Source of the DNA: Archangium violaceum
GTDB lineage: Bacteria > Myxococcota > Myxococcia > Myxococcales > Myxococcaceae
Reading direction: 5' to 3'
NCBI RefSeq assembly: GCF_016887565.1
Contig: NZ_CP069396.1
Location: 1,639,001-1,703,000 of the forward strand
DNA: 64,000 nucleotides
The position numbers and the translations under genes were made by a program. Below, one piece after another: positions 49,329 through 58,320 of this stretch; positions within the stretch are counted from its first letter, which is position 1, and every line of letters starts with the position of its first letter. The notes beneath the pieces were generated by a model that was not told where the DNA came from, made no database searches, and saw only the letters and a list, made by a program, of their open reading frames with translations.

Positions 49329-50197
49329 GATGCGCCCCCAGCGGAGGCGGCGGCGGGAGGGAGGTAGTCCTCGAGCGCCGAGCCGGTCGAGCGGTTGTCC
49401 ACGTCGGGAGCGCCGAGGCCCCGGCGGTGGTCCTCGAGGTGGACGACGCGGAAGTCGACGCTGAAGCGCGTGCGCCCCGACGTGTGCGGGCGAGTGCCGT
49501 GCAGGTGCGCCGCGGAGAAGACGAGCACCTCGCCCGCCCGGCACGCGAAGCCGAGCTCCCGCAGCCCCTCGAGCGGGACGGTGGCCGTGGGGTACTCGGC
49601 GTTCGCCTTCCGCTTCGGGTTCTGCCACCCCGCCTGGGCCAGCCACGTCCGGTAGTCGAAGGCGGCGGAGGAGTTGGGCACCGGCCGCTCGAAGGCCTCG
49701 GGGTAGAAGGTGAAGGTCTCCTCCTCGGTGGCATCGTGGAGCGCGAGCCACCAGTTGAGCTGCGCTCGCGGGTTGGCGTACCAGGTGTCGCGATGGACGA
49801 AGTAGGCCGGAGCGGCGGCGGGTATCTCATGCCCCCGGTGCAGCACGCCGCGCAGCCGGGGCACGTCGACGGCGTACTCGCCCGGCTCCAGTCCCACCGC
49901 GGCCAGCACCGCACGCGCCCCCTGGTGCAGCCGCGCATCCCCGGCCAGGACGCGGCGCACGCGTCCCAGTCGTTCGAGGTGCTCGGCCGGAGGCAGGTGG
50001 AACTGTGCCTCGCGCGCATCTCCCACGTCCCGGAAGGTCTCCGCGAGCAGCCCGTTCACCTCGCGCGCCAGCCGTAACGACGCCTCATTGGGCGCGAGCT
50101 TGAAGAGGGTCCCTCCGTAGAGCGCCCGACGGAAGGACTCGGGGTCGGACGGTGGATTCGTCTGGATGAGGATGGGAGAGCGGGTGTCCGGGCTCAT
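49325..50197 (-). CDS. Fe(II)/2-oxoglutarate dioxygenase, phytanoyl-CoA hydroxylase-like
   Basis: 290 residues. The start at 50197 has AGGGAGCC upstream. The iron site is visible: HRD in YFVHRDTWYANPR and a distal His in HLHGTRPH, with the Arg for 2-oxoglutarate in GRTRFSVDFR. The fold resembles PhyH-type hydroxylases, common tailoring enzymes in natural product routes. Its gene ends in a TGA that overlaps the A-T-R reading frame; a GGGGG run lies 8 bases before the stop. In this locus it may hydroxylate the amino acid or aldehyde made by the A-T-R protein. Confidence 0.88.
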   Translation of the reverse strand: MSPDTRSPILIQTNPPSDPESFRRALYGGTLFKLAPNEASLRLAREVNGLLAETFRDVGDAREAQFHLPPAEHLERLGRVRRVLAGDARLHQGARAVLAAVGLEPGEYAVDVPRLRGVLHRGHEIPAAAPAYFVHRDTWYANPRAQLNWWLALHDATEEETFTFYPEAFERPVPNSSAAFDYRTWLAQAGWQNPKRKANAEYPTATVPLEGLRELGFACRAGEVLVFSAAHLHGTRPHTSGRTRFSVDFRVVHLEDHRRGLGAPDVDNRSTGSALEDYLPPAAASAGGAS

Positions 50198-50287
50198 GTG
50201 CGGGCTCCCTGAAGGAAAGCACAAGGCGGGTGGACCGATGAAGAGGTGGTGCCTGACCCGGGCGCCCCTGGAATTCACCACGGCAGG

Positions 50288-53200
50288 CTACGGGTCGAGG
50301 GTTTCGCCCCAGCGCTGGCGGGCCAGCTCGAGGACTCGGGCGTTCTCGGGAACCCGCCGCAGGAAGCACTCGCGGACGGCGGCGTCGGGAATGTCACTGG
50401 CGCGGGCACGTACGCACCTCAGGGCGCCCCGCAGGGCTTCCTCTCCTTCGGCGGTGGCGCCCTCGGCGAAGCAGGACTCGGCCAGCACCTGGAGCAGGCC
50501 CACCTTGGCGATTCCCTCGTCACCTATTGCCTTCAGCTCCCGCAGCGCGAGCTCCAACCCGTGGCGGGCCTCGGCCGGGCGTCCCTGGGCGAGCAGGATC
50601 GTCCCCAGCAGCCAGCGAGCCAGGGCGACGAAAGGCCCGAAGGGAGCCAGGGTCTCGCACGCCAGGCGCGCCTGGGCCTCGGCCTCGGTGACGGCGTCTT
50701 CTTCCGCCATCAACCGCGCCAACACCAGCAGCGCGGAGCCCAGGTGCACCCGGTTGGGGATCCGCGCCTCCACCCACTCGAGTGCCAGGGCGCGGGCTTC
50801 CTCCTGGTGGGCCGGCTCGGGACTGGCCGCCAGCACCTGCATCAGGTTGTGCCGCGCATGCGTGATGCCGAAGAGCTGCCCCACCCGCGTCGCCACTTCC
50901 ATGCTCCGCCTCCCCAGTGCCATGGCTCCCTCGACGTCTCCGAGCGCCAGCAGCACCTGGGACTCCCATGAGAGGGCCGCCACCTCGTCGCGTTCCGAGC
51001 CGACCTCGCGGAAGGACTGGCAGGCCTTCCCGGTCCAGGTCAGCGCCTGCCAGGGTCCCCCCGTCAGGCACAGGGTGCGGAAGCCATGGATGACGCATCC
51101 CCAGCCGCGCACGATGGCGTCTCGGGTGATGAGCTCGGAGCCCGTGCGCTCCAGCCGCTCGAAGCTCTCGTCGGCCTCGGCGATGGCGCCCACGTAGCAC
51201 GTCATGCACCCCATGAAGCACAGCGCGAGGTGGTAGGCGCCTCGGGCCTCCGGCTCCGGCTCGGTGTCGAGCAACCGCCGGTGCAGGGCGAGCAGGTGCT
51301 CCTTCTGCCCGCTCTGGCCGTAGCCCAGGCACAGCCCGCTGATCAGATGGCTCCACCGGGCCTCGCCCGGCTTCAGCCTGGGCAGCACGGCGCTTCCCAC
51401 CTCGTGCAGGGTGGCGAAGTCGTCCATCCAGAAGGCCGCGGTGGCCCGCAGCGCATGCAGCCGCACCCGTGCCTCCTCGCCAGGACCAAGTCCCAGGGCC
51501 GCCTCCATGCACCGCTCCATGCCTTGCATGTCGTGGCGCTCGAAGAGCTGCTCGGCGGCTCGGGTGTAGAGGGGGATGGCGCGCTCGGGCTGTTGGCCCA
51601 ACGCGGCATGCTCGGCGAGCACTCGCGGGTCGCGCTCTCCCGCGTTCTCCAACCACGCTCCCGCCACCTGGTGCCCGAAGCGCTTGTGGTTGTCGGCTAC
51701 CAGCCCATGGGCCGCGTCCCGCACCAGCGCGTGGCGGAAGCGGTACTCGGCCTCGCCCGGGAAGCGGCTGTCCTGTTGCGGCTCCACCCATTCCAACTCC
51801 ACGAGTTGCCGGAGCTGTCCGTCCAGCTCCTCGGGGGTGCGCTTGTCGCCGAGCAGCGCGCGCACGCCGCTGGACCAGAAGGTGCGGCCGTAGATGCTGG
51901 CGGCCAGCAACACCCGACGCGCCTCGGGCTCCAGCCGCATCAGGCGAGCCTGGAGCATGGCCAGCACCGTCTCCGGCGCGCTGCCCCCGCGTCCCTCGGC
52001 CACCCCGCGGATGAGCTCCTCGAGGAAGAGGGCATTGCCCGCGGCCTGCTCGACGAGCTGGTGGATGACGGAGTCGGGCACGTCCGCGCCGAGCACCTCG
52101 CGCACCAGGCGGGCTCCCGCCTTTCGACTCAAGCCTCGCAGCGGCATCGGCTGCAGGCGCCTCGATGACAGGGAAGAGGCGAGGAGCTGATCGACCTCGG
52201 GCCGGGCCAGGGCCAGCACCATGAAGGGTTGCTCGGACAGCTCCCGCAGCGCCTCGTCCATCAGCCGGAGGGTGAGGAGATCGCCCCAGTGCAGATCCTC
52301 CAGCACCAGGAGCACCGGATGCCGGGCGCACTCGGCCTGGAGGAAGGATACCAGCGCCCGGCCAACCTGGGCGCTCATCAGCCGCGGATCCCCCCGCGCC
52401 GCGCGCAGGCGTGGGCTGTGTTCGTCGGAGAAGGGAATGCCACACAGCTCTCCGAGGAACTCGGCCACCTCCCGGGCCTGGGCCGCGGGCAGCTGCTGGC
52501 CGAGACGTTGGAGCAGCCGCCCCCGGCGGACCTCGAGCGGCTCCCCGCCGCAGAGGCCGCACAGCCGGCGCAAGGCCTGGGCGAGCAAACCATCCGCCGA
52601 GCCCGCGCTCATGGGGTCTCCACGGCCCAGCAGCACCAGGGGAGGCGGCTGGTGGCGCTCCAGGCGGCGGAGGAACTCGTGGCGGAGCCGGGACTTGCCG
52701 GCGCCAGCTGGAGCCGTCACCAGCACGGCCTGTGCGGTGGACTCCTCCACACAGCTGGTGAAGGTCAGGTCCAGCAGCGCCAGTTCCTGCTCGCGGCCCA
52801 CGCAGGGGGTGGGCTTGCCCAGGAGGGGGCGGGACTCGTCGGCGCCCGACTGCTCGCCCCTGAGCAGGAAGATGCCCGAGTCGTGCCGGGTGAGCAGGAA
52901 GCCGGGGCCGAGCAGCCCCGCCGTCACCTCGTCCAGCAGCACCGGAGTGGAGTCCGGGGGCAGCGACTCCACCTGGCGCAGCAGCAGGCCGGCGCGGTTC
53001 ATGGCCTCACCCACGGGCAGGTGTTGGTCCAGGGTGCCACGGCCAGTGGTGAGCACCACGGCGGCCTCCGGCCAGCGCTCCAGCAGGGAGAGGGCACAGC
53101 GGGCGGCGAGGGCGGCGGGATCCGTGGCGGAGCCGAGGGAGGCCACCAGGGTGAGCACGAGGGCCCCATCGGCCAGCAGCTCCACGCGGGCCCCCTGGGG

Positions 53201-54262
53201 GGCCAGCAGGGTGCGCAGGGAGTCACGCAGCGCCAGACGCGAGTCCTGCTGCCCCGGGGCATGCCCGGCGGTGGCGCGTGGAGCGGCCAGCATCACGGTG
53301 ACGAGCTGTTGCTCGGCATGGGTCAGGCAGGGCGGATGAGTGCCTTGGGGCACGGCGGCGCCAGGTCCCGCCTCCAACCGCGTCTGGAGGTCCTCCAGGG
53401 CGTTCATGAGGCTGGAGGCCTCTGGAGGCCTGCGCGCGGGCTCCTTGGCCAGCATGCGCCCGAGCAACTCCTGGAAGGCCGAGGGGAGCTGGGGACACAG
53501 CTCGCGCACGGGCACGGGCTCGGTGAAGAGAATCTTGGCCAGGGCGGCCATCAGGTGGGGCGCGGAGAAGGGGGGCCGGCCGGTGAGGCACTCGTAGAGG
53601 ACACAACCCAGGGAGAAGACGTCGGCGGCGGGGGTGAGCTGCCCCTGGCCCGACACCTGCTCCGGAGCCATGTAGCCCGGAGTGCCGAGCAACATCTGGC
53701 TGGCCGTCATCGCGGTGGAGGGCTGCACGTGACGGGCCAGGCCGAAGTCCAGCAGCACCACGTCCTCGGGGTGGGCATGGCGCAGGAAGAGGTTGGAAGG
53801 CTTGAGGTCGCGGTGGATGACGCCTTGCTGGTGGGCCGCGGCGAGGGCCTCGGTGGCGCGGCGGAGAAGGGCGAGCGTCTCGTGCAGGCGCAGCGGCTGG
53901 TGGGAGAGGCGCTGGGCGAGGGTCTCGCCCTCCAACCACTGCATGGCGAGGAAGGGCAGCCCCTGCTCGGAGTGGCCGTGCGCGACATGGGCGACGATGC
54001 CGGGGTGGCGCAGGGCGGAGAGCACCTCGGCCTCGCGGGTGAAGCGCCGAGGAGCATTGGCGTCGGAGGAGGGATGCAGCAGCTTGAGGGCCACGCGCTG
54101 GCCGGAGCGGGCGTCGGTGGCGCGATAGACGGTGCCCATGCCGCCGTGGCCCGCGAGAGCTTCCAGGGTGAAGCGGCCGGCGATGACGGTGCCCGCCGGC
54201 AACGAGGGGGCCAATGGCGCGGGTGGCTCGGCCGGTGCCTGGCCGATGGGGCGACTGTCCAT
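50288..54262 (-). CDS. Ser/Thr kinase fused to cyclase-like, AAA ATPase and TPR regions
   Basis: 1324 residues. Kinase (about 30-290): Gly loop GHGGMGTVY, Lys60, HRDLKPSN with D152, DFG with D172. Region 315-470 resembles a class III nucleotide cyclase or its relic (LADGALVLTLV, PVGEAMNRAGLLL, PVLLDEVTAGLL) without a visible metal-binding pair. Next is a large AAA ATPase (Walker A APAGAGKS, 517-524) and then about 500 residues of helical TPR-like repeats. There is no membrane span. Similar kinase-ATPase-TPR proteins act as cytosolic signal integrators and are sometimes found beside natural product genes. It is divergent from a sigma-54 activator and lies 90 bases before the dioxygenase gene. 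Confidence 0.9.
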   Translation of the reverse strand: MDSRPIGQAPAEPPAPLAPSLPAGTVIAGRFTLEALAGHGGMGTVYRATDARSGQRVALKLLHPSSDANAPRRFTREAEVLSALRHPGIVAHVAHGHSEQGLPFLAMQWLEGETLAQRLSHQPLRLHETLALLRRATEALAAAHQQGVIHRDLKPSNLFLRHAHPEDVVLLDFGLARHVQPSTAMTASQMLLGTPGYMAPEQVSGQGQLTPAADVFSLGCVLYECLTGRPPFSAPHLMAALAKILFTEPVPVRELCPQLPSAFQELLGRMLAKEPARRPPEASSLMNALEDLQTRLEAGPGAAVPQGTHPPCLTHAEQQLVTVMLAAPRATAGHAPGQQDSRLALRDSLRTLLAPQGARVELLADGALVLTLVASLGSATDPAALAARCALSLLERWPEAAVVLTTGRGTLDQHLPVGEAMNRAGLLLRQVESLPPDSTPVLLDEVTAGLLGPGFLLTRHDSGIFLLRGEQSGADESRPLLGKPTPCVGREQELALLDLTFTSCVEESTAQAVLVTAPAGAGKSRLRHEFLRRLERHQPPPLVLLGRGDPMSAGSADGLLAQALRRLCGLCGGEPLEVRRGRLLQRLGQQLPAAQAREVAEFLGELCGIPFSDEHSPRLRAARGDPRLMSAQVGRALVSFLQAECARHPVLLVLEDLHWGDLLTLRLMDEALRELSEQPFMVLALARPEVDQLLASSLSSRRLQPMPLRGLSRKAGARLVREVLGADVPDSVIHQLVEQAAGNALFLEELIRGVAEGRGGSAPETVLAMLQARLMRLEPEARRVLLAASIYGRTFWSSGVRALLGDKRTPEELDGQLRQLVELEWVEPQQDSRFPGEAEYRFRHALVRDAAHGLVADNHKRFGHQVAGAWLENAGERDPRVLAEHAALGQQPERAIPLYTRAAEQLFERHDMQGMERCMEAALGLGPGEEARVRLHALRATAAFWMDDFATLHEVGSAVLPRLKPGEARWSHLISGLCLGYGQSGQKEHLLALHRRLLDTEPEPEARGAYHLALCFMGCMTCYVGAIAEADESFERLERTGSELITRDAIVRGWGCVIHGFRTLCLTGGPWQALTWTGKACQSFREVGSERDEVAALSWESQVLLALGDVEGAMALGRRSMEVATRVGQLFGITHARHNLMQVLAASPEPAHQEEARALALEWVEARIPNRVHLGSALLVLARLMAEEDAVTEAEAQARLACETLAPFGPFVALARWLLGTILLAQGRPAEARHGLELALRELKAIGDEGIAKVGLLQVLAESCFAEGATAEGEEALRGALRCVRARASDIPDAAVRECFLRRVPENARVLELARQRWGETLDP

Positions 54263-54325
54263 GAGGGCCGGAGTCTAACAGTCCGCTGATACGGGTGCCC
54301 CCGACGGAACCCGCCCGGTGCTTCC

Positions 54326-54361
54326 ACGATTCCAACAGAGTGAGAGGTGGACGATTCCAAC
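54326..54361. promoter_or_regulatory. Direct repeat in kinase / sigma-54 activator promoter region
   Basis: ACGATTCCAAC occurs at 54326-54336 and again at 54351-54361, 25 bases apart start to start, between the divergent genes. It may be a paired binding site for a regulator, possibly the sigma-54 activator itself. Confidence 0.4.
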
Positions 54362-54454
54362 GGTTGTACCCGTGGTTCCTGGCTCGTTGAGGACGGGGGT
54401 GACATCTTGGATGGCCTCCCAGGATGGGAACGCCGCACCAGGACAGGGGAGGCA

Positions 54455-56206
54455 ATGACCGAGGACATCTCATCCCTCGCCACCGCGTTGCACGCCGCGA
54501 GGCACTTCGAGCAGGCCGCGTTCACGACGTTGCGCACGCTGTTGCGGATGGCCGGGCAGGCGCTGGAGGACAGCCGCTTCGCTGGACGGGGCGCGCTGCT
54601 GCGCGGAGTGGTGCACTTGCGGCCGGCGGATACCTACAGCCGGCTGATGGCGCTGGAGCGGGAGGCGATGGAGACCCCGTCTCCGGAGGAGGCGGCGCTC
54701 TCCCTGGCCAATGAGCCCCAGACGGCGCTGCTGGCCTCCGCTTCCGCCTGGCGCGCGGTGGTGGAGCACGGTTGTGCCGTCTCCATCGACGTGGGACTGG
54801 GCACCTTGCTGCCCCACCAGGCATCGGCCCGCGGCCTCTCCAAGTCGTTCCCGGGGGGGTCCTTCACCTCCGAGAGCCAGCAGCGGCTGCTCAGCCGTCA
54901 GGCCACACACGTGTGCGTCCTCCCCCTGCGCCTGCCCGGTGGGCGTATCGAGGGGATGATCGCCCTGGAGGCGAGCTGCATGGCGGCGCTCGGCCAGGAG
55001 TTCATCTGGTTGGGAGTGGGTCCCCGGCTTCAGCTCGCCGTGGACCTGGCGGCCCCCTTCCTCATGGGCTTGCCACCGCGCCCGGGTGCCATGCTGGAGA
55101 CGGACGAGTACCTGCCCGTCGTCGGCTCCTCCATGGCCAGCCTGATGGCGGTCCTGCGCGTCTTCGCTCAACAGGAGGAGACGCTCCTCATCAGTGGCCC
55201 CACGGGGGCCGGCAAGTCCCGCCTGGCGCGCTGGTGCCACGAGCGCTCCCCGCGCCAGCAACGCCGCTTCGAGAGCCTGGACTTGATGATGATCCCCGAG
55301 GAGCTGCAGATGGCGGAGCTCTTCGGCTGGCGCAAGGGGGCCTTCACGGGAGCGGTGCGCGACAACCCCGGGTGTCTGGCACGGGCCGAGGGCGGCACGC
55401 TCTTCATCGATGAGATCGACAAGCTGTCTCTCAAGGCCCAGGCGGGCCTGTTGCGTGTGTTGGAGGAGCGCGCCTACCGCACGCTCGGAGACGCCGGGAG
55501 CGAGCAGCGGGCCAACGTGCGCTTCATCATCGGCACCAACGCGAACCTGCTCGAGTCGGTCCGCAAGGGCACCTTCCGCGAGGACCTGTACTACCGCATC
55601 AACGTCCTGCCCGTGCGGCTCCCACCGCTGGATGAGCGGCGGGACGAGATTGGCCCCTGGTCGCGCTACATGCTGACGCGCCACCACCGGGAGAAGCGTT
55701 CGGAGGGGGAGGCGCGTCTGGCTCCGGAAGCCGAGAGATGGCTGGAGCAGGGCTCCTGGCCCGGCAACCTGCGGCAGCTCGACAACCTCATTCGTCGCGC
55801 CTACACGCTGGCCCTCGTGGAGCAGGGGAGCACCACCTCGGAGTTGGTGCTGCGCGAGGCCCACATCCGGCAGGCGCTGGCCTACGAAGGAGGAGAGAAG
55901 GCCTCGCCCCTGGTGGAGGCGCTGAGCCAGGCCGCGCGGGCCTTCGTGCGGGAGGCGCAGCGGCGGCGGGCTCCGCTCGACATCGACCTGGCCGAGAGCC
56001 TGCGGGGCTTCGTGCTGGCCGAGGCGGTGCTGCAGGTGGGGCGGGACGAGGCCTTCCGGCTGCTGGGACGGGAGTCGCTGGTGAAGAGCCGCAACCACCA
56101 GAAGGCGCTGAAGCAGGAGCTGAAGAAGGCCGAGGCCCTGTGTCTGGAGTTGGGGCAGTCGGTGCCGCCCGCCCTGGTGCAGGCGGGCGGCGGCGAGCCT
56201 TCTTGA
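54455..56206 (+). CDS. Sigma-54-dependent transcriptional activator with GAF-like sensor
   Basis: 583 residues. The start at 54455 follows GGGGAGG. The first 200 residues look like a GAF-type sensor domain. The AAA+ domain has Walker A GPTGAGKS (248-255), the sigma-54 contact loop GAFTGA (295-300), Walker B GGTLFIDEID and the arginine-finger region FREDLYYRINVLPVRLPPL. The C-terminus (about 500-583) is helical and basic (LVKSRNHQKALKQELKK) and may be an altered DNA-binding helix-turn-helix. It would open sigma-54 promoters in response to a small-molecule or phosphorylation signal. It shares its promoter region with the divergent kinase, so the two are likely one circuit that may govern the dioxygenase/A-T-R/NadR genes. 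Confidence 0.92.
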   Translation: MTEDISSLATALHAARHFEQAAFTTLRTLLRMAGQALEDSRFAGRGALLRGVVHLRPADTYSRLMALEREAMETPSPEEAALSLANEPQTALLASASAWRAVVEHGCAVSIDVGLGTLLPHQASARGLSKSFPGGSFTSESQQRLLSRQATHVCVLPLRLPGGRIEGMIALEASCMAALGQEFIWLGVGPRLQLAVDLAAPFLMGLPPRPGAMLETDEYLPVVGSSMASLMAVLRVFAQQEETLLISGPTGAGKSRLARWCHERSPRQQRRFESLDLMMIPEELQMAELFGWRKGAFTGAVRDNPGCLARAEGGTLFIDEIDKLSLKAQAGLLRVLEERAYRTLGDAGSEQRANVRFIIGTNANLLESVRKGTFREDLYYRINVLPVRLPPLDERRDEIGPWSRYMLTRHHREKRSEGEARLAPEAERWLEQGSWPGNLRQLDNLIRRAYTLALVEQGSTTSELVLREAHIRQALAYEGGEKASPLVEALSQAARAFVREAQRRRAPLDIDLAESLRGFVLAEAVLQVGRDEAFRLLGRESLVKSRNHQKALKQELKKAEALCLELGQSVPPALVQAGGGEPS

Positions 56207-56211
56207 GAGAC

Positions 56212-58320
56212 TCAGGGGCCGTTCGGCACGTCGACGCTGGAGCCCGTCGGAATCCGCTTCACGTTCGCCGGGTCGTAGCTGCTGGAAACGTACTTCCGGC
56301 CGCCCCACACCTCGTACACCGTCGTGCTCCCGAGCTCGGAGATGAGCGTGCCATCGCGCGGGAGCTCCACGCGCGACACGGAGATTTCCTGCCCACCCGA
56401 GAGGGCGACGGTCCAGGCCAGTGAGCCCACGGGAACCATGCGGATGCTGGCACCCGAGACTCCCATGGCCAGCTCCCACTCCGACCAGGCCTGCGGGTTG
56501 GGCACCCAGAAGCGGCCGCCGCCCTGGTACACCCAGATGGCGGCCTGGCCCCGCTCGCGCACCACCGCGCCATCGTGGGCCACGTCCTCGCGCACGCGCA
56601 GCTCGTCGGTGGCCAGGTCCTTCATGACGAGCGTGTGCCAGAGCGAGCCGCGGGGCACGGTCCTGATGGACGCTTCCGTCAGACCGTTGGCGGCCTTGTA
56701 GGCCTCCCACTCCTCGGGATTGGGCACCCAGAAGCGGCCGCCGTCCTGGTACACCCAGATGGCGACCCGGCCCAGCTCGCGCACCACCGTCCCGTTCCGT
56801 GGCGACTGCGGTGTGGACGCGATGAAGCCGCGGGGCGCCCAGCGGATGCTCGAATCCGTCAGACCGTGGGCAGCCTTGTAGGCCGCCCACTCCTGGGGAT
56901 TGGGCACCCAGAAGCGGCCGCCGCCCTGGTACACCCAGATGGCGTTCTGGCCCTGCTCGCGCACCACCGTGCCGTCATTCACGACGACGACGCGGTAGCC
57001 GCCCACCGGATGCCAGGAGATGGTGCCGTACTGGAACCGGTTCTCCCACGAGCCATCCGCGGTCTGCTCCGTGTCCGAGAGGGGATAGCCCAGCACGCCT
57101 CGCTCCCAGCCGAGCTCCTCCCACTTCGGGCGGATCTGCGAGCGGACGACGTGGGCCCCCGTATCCGGATGCCAGTAGATGGAGCCGCCTTCGTAGTGGC
57201 GGTAGCGGCCCCAGTCCTCGGCCATCCCCTCGTCGCTCGTGGAGGCGCCCATCGCCGGGCACCCCTGCGGCGTGAGCCGGCAGAGCACGAGCTCCACGTA
57301 CTTTCGAGACACCCAACTGCCATACATCCGGGTGATGGAAGAGATATCCCCCTCACTCAACCCATTGCGTTGACCCACGTCCACGCCAGGCGGCAGCGTC
57401 TGTTTGACGAGGAACTGCGGCAGCGACCTTCCAGCGGCATCTTTCGCGCTGCATGTCGAGGTGGCCGGGTAGTGCATGATGGAGCCGTAGTCGTAGGCTC
57501 CGATGTTCAGGCCGCTGTCCTCCTTGTCATACTGAGCCTTGCAATGGTCCATCGTCGGATCGGTCGAGAAGTTCTCCCACTTCATGGTGATGAAGTCGTC
57601 CCGGTCCGACCTGGCTTGCTCGTGGTAGAGGCCCAACGCGTGGCCGATTTCGTGGATGAGCGAGCCGGTGCCGCACCAGGTGGCCACGTTCACGTCCTGG
57701 GGGAATGCGACGCCCAGCACGAACAGGGGCCCGACGTGCGAGTTGCACCTGTTGTCAGTGCTGGCCCGGAAGGTCACGCAGTTGCCGCCGAAGAACCCGC
57801 AGCCCTCCACCTGGGAGAAGCGGATGACCGTCCTGCGCTCCCAGTGGGCCATGGCGTCGCGCACCTCTTGCCGCTTGTTGTCGGTGAGCGAAGGGTCGAA
57901 GGCGAACGTCACCACCCCGTTCGGCCACAGATAGTCGGAGTCCTGAATGCCCAAGCCCTCGGCGGACACGCCGCCCTGGCGCGGGCCCCTGGCGACCTCC
58001 TCCCGGAGGCGGGCCGACTCGGCCTCCACGTCCTCCACGCGCCCCAGGACGATGTCTCCTTGCGTGATGGCCCAGCCATCCCTGACGATGTAGTTCACCA
58101 CCTGCGGCTTGTGGCTCCGGCCGAAGCGCAGGAACGCCGAGCCTCGCGCCACGGTGTCTCGTGGCTTCTGCGCGGTGGTCGTTGGCTGCGCGGCGGGCGA
58201 CTCGTCCCCGGTGGGGATGCACCCGTGCAACGCCAACGCCAGGGCACCCCAGCCGAATTTCACGGCGGTCCGGGACAGACGGCCGGTGACAGAACCAGAC
58301 AAGATTGTATCGGGAAACAT
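56212..58320 (-). CDS. Astacin-like (M12A) metalloprotease lipoprotein with LGFP-type repeats
   Basis: 702 residues. The signal ends LALALHGC (Cys34), so a lipoprotein is likely; the start at 58320 has a weak ribosome site. The protease (about 125-315) shows the full zinc signature H223-E224-x-x-H227-x-x-x-x-x-H233 followed by EQARSDR, and the Met-turn SIMHYP (M282). After it come two LGFP-type repeats (about 335-435) and three near-identical repeats with the core AIWVYQGGGRFWVPNP plus one degenerate copy (about 440-702), probably binding cell wall or polysaccharide. It is convergent with the sigma-54 gene, 5 bases apart. Confidence 0.9.
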   Translation of the reverse strand: MFPDTILSGSVTGRLSRTAVKFGWGALALALHGCIPTGDESPAAQPTTTAQKPRDTVARGSAFLRFGRSHKPQVVNYIVRDGWAITQGDIVLGRVEDVEAESARLREEVARGPRQGGVSAEGLGIQDSDYLWPNGVVTFAFDPSLTDNKRQEVRDAMAHWERRTVIRFSQVEGCGFFGGNCVTFRASTDNRCNSHVGPLFVLGVAFPQDVNVATWCGTGSLIHEIGHALGLYHEQARSDRDDFITMKWENFSTDPTMDHCKAQYDKEDSGLNIGAYDYGSIMHYPATSTCSAKDAAGRSLPQFLVKQTLPPGVDVGQRNGLSEGDISSITRMYGSWVSRKYVELVLCRLTPQGCPAMGASTSDEGMAEDWGRYRHYEGGSIYWHPDTGAHVVRSQIRPKWEELGWERGVLGYPLSDTEQTADGSWENRFQYGTISWHPVGGYRVVVVNDGTVVREQGQNAIWVYQGGGRFWVPNPQEWAAYKAAHGLTDSSIRWAPRGFIASTPQSPRNGTVVRELGRVAIWVYQDGGRFWVPNPEEWEAYKAANGLTEASIRTVPRGSLWHTLVMKDLATDELRVREDVAHDGAVVRERGQAAIWVYQGGGRFWVPNPQAWSEWELAMGVSGASIRMVPVGSLAWTVALSGGQEISVSRVELPRDGTLISELGSTTVYEVWGGRKYVSSSYDPANVKRIPTGSSVDVPNGP

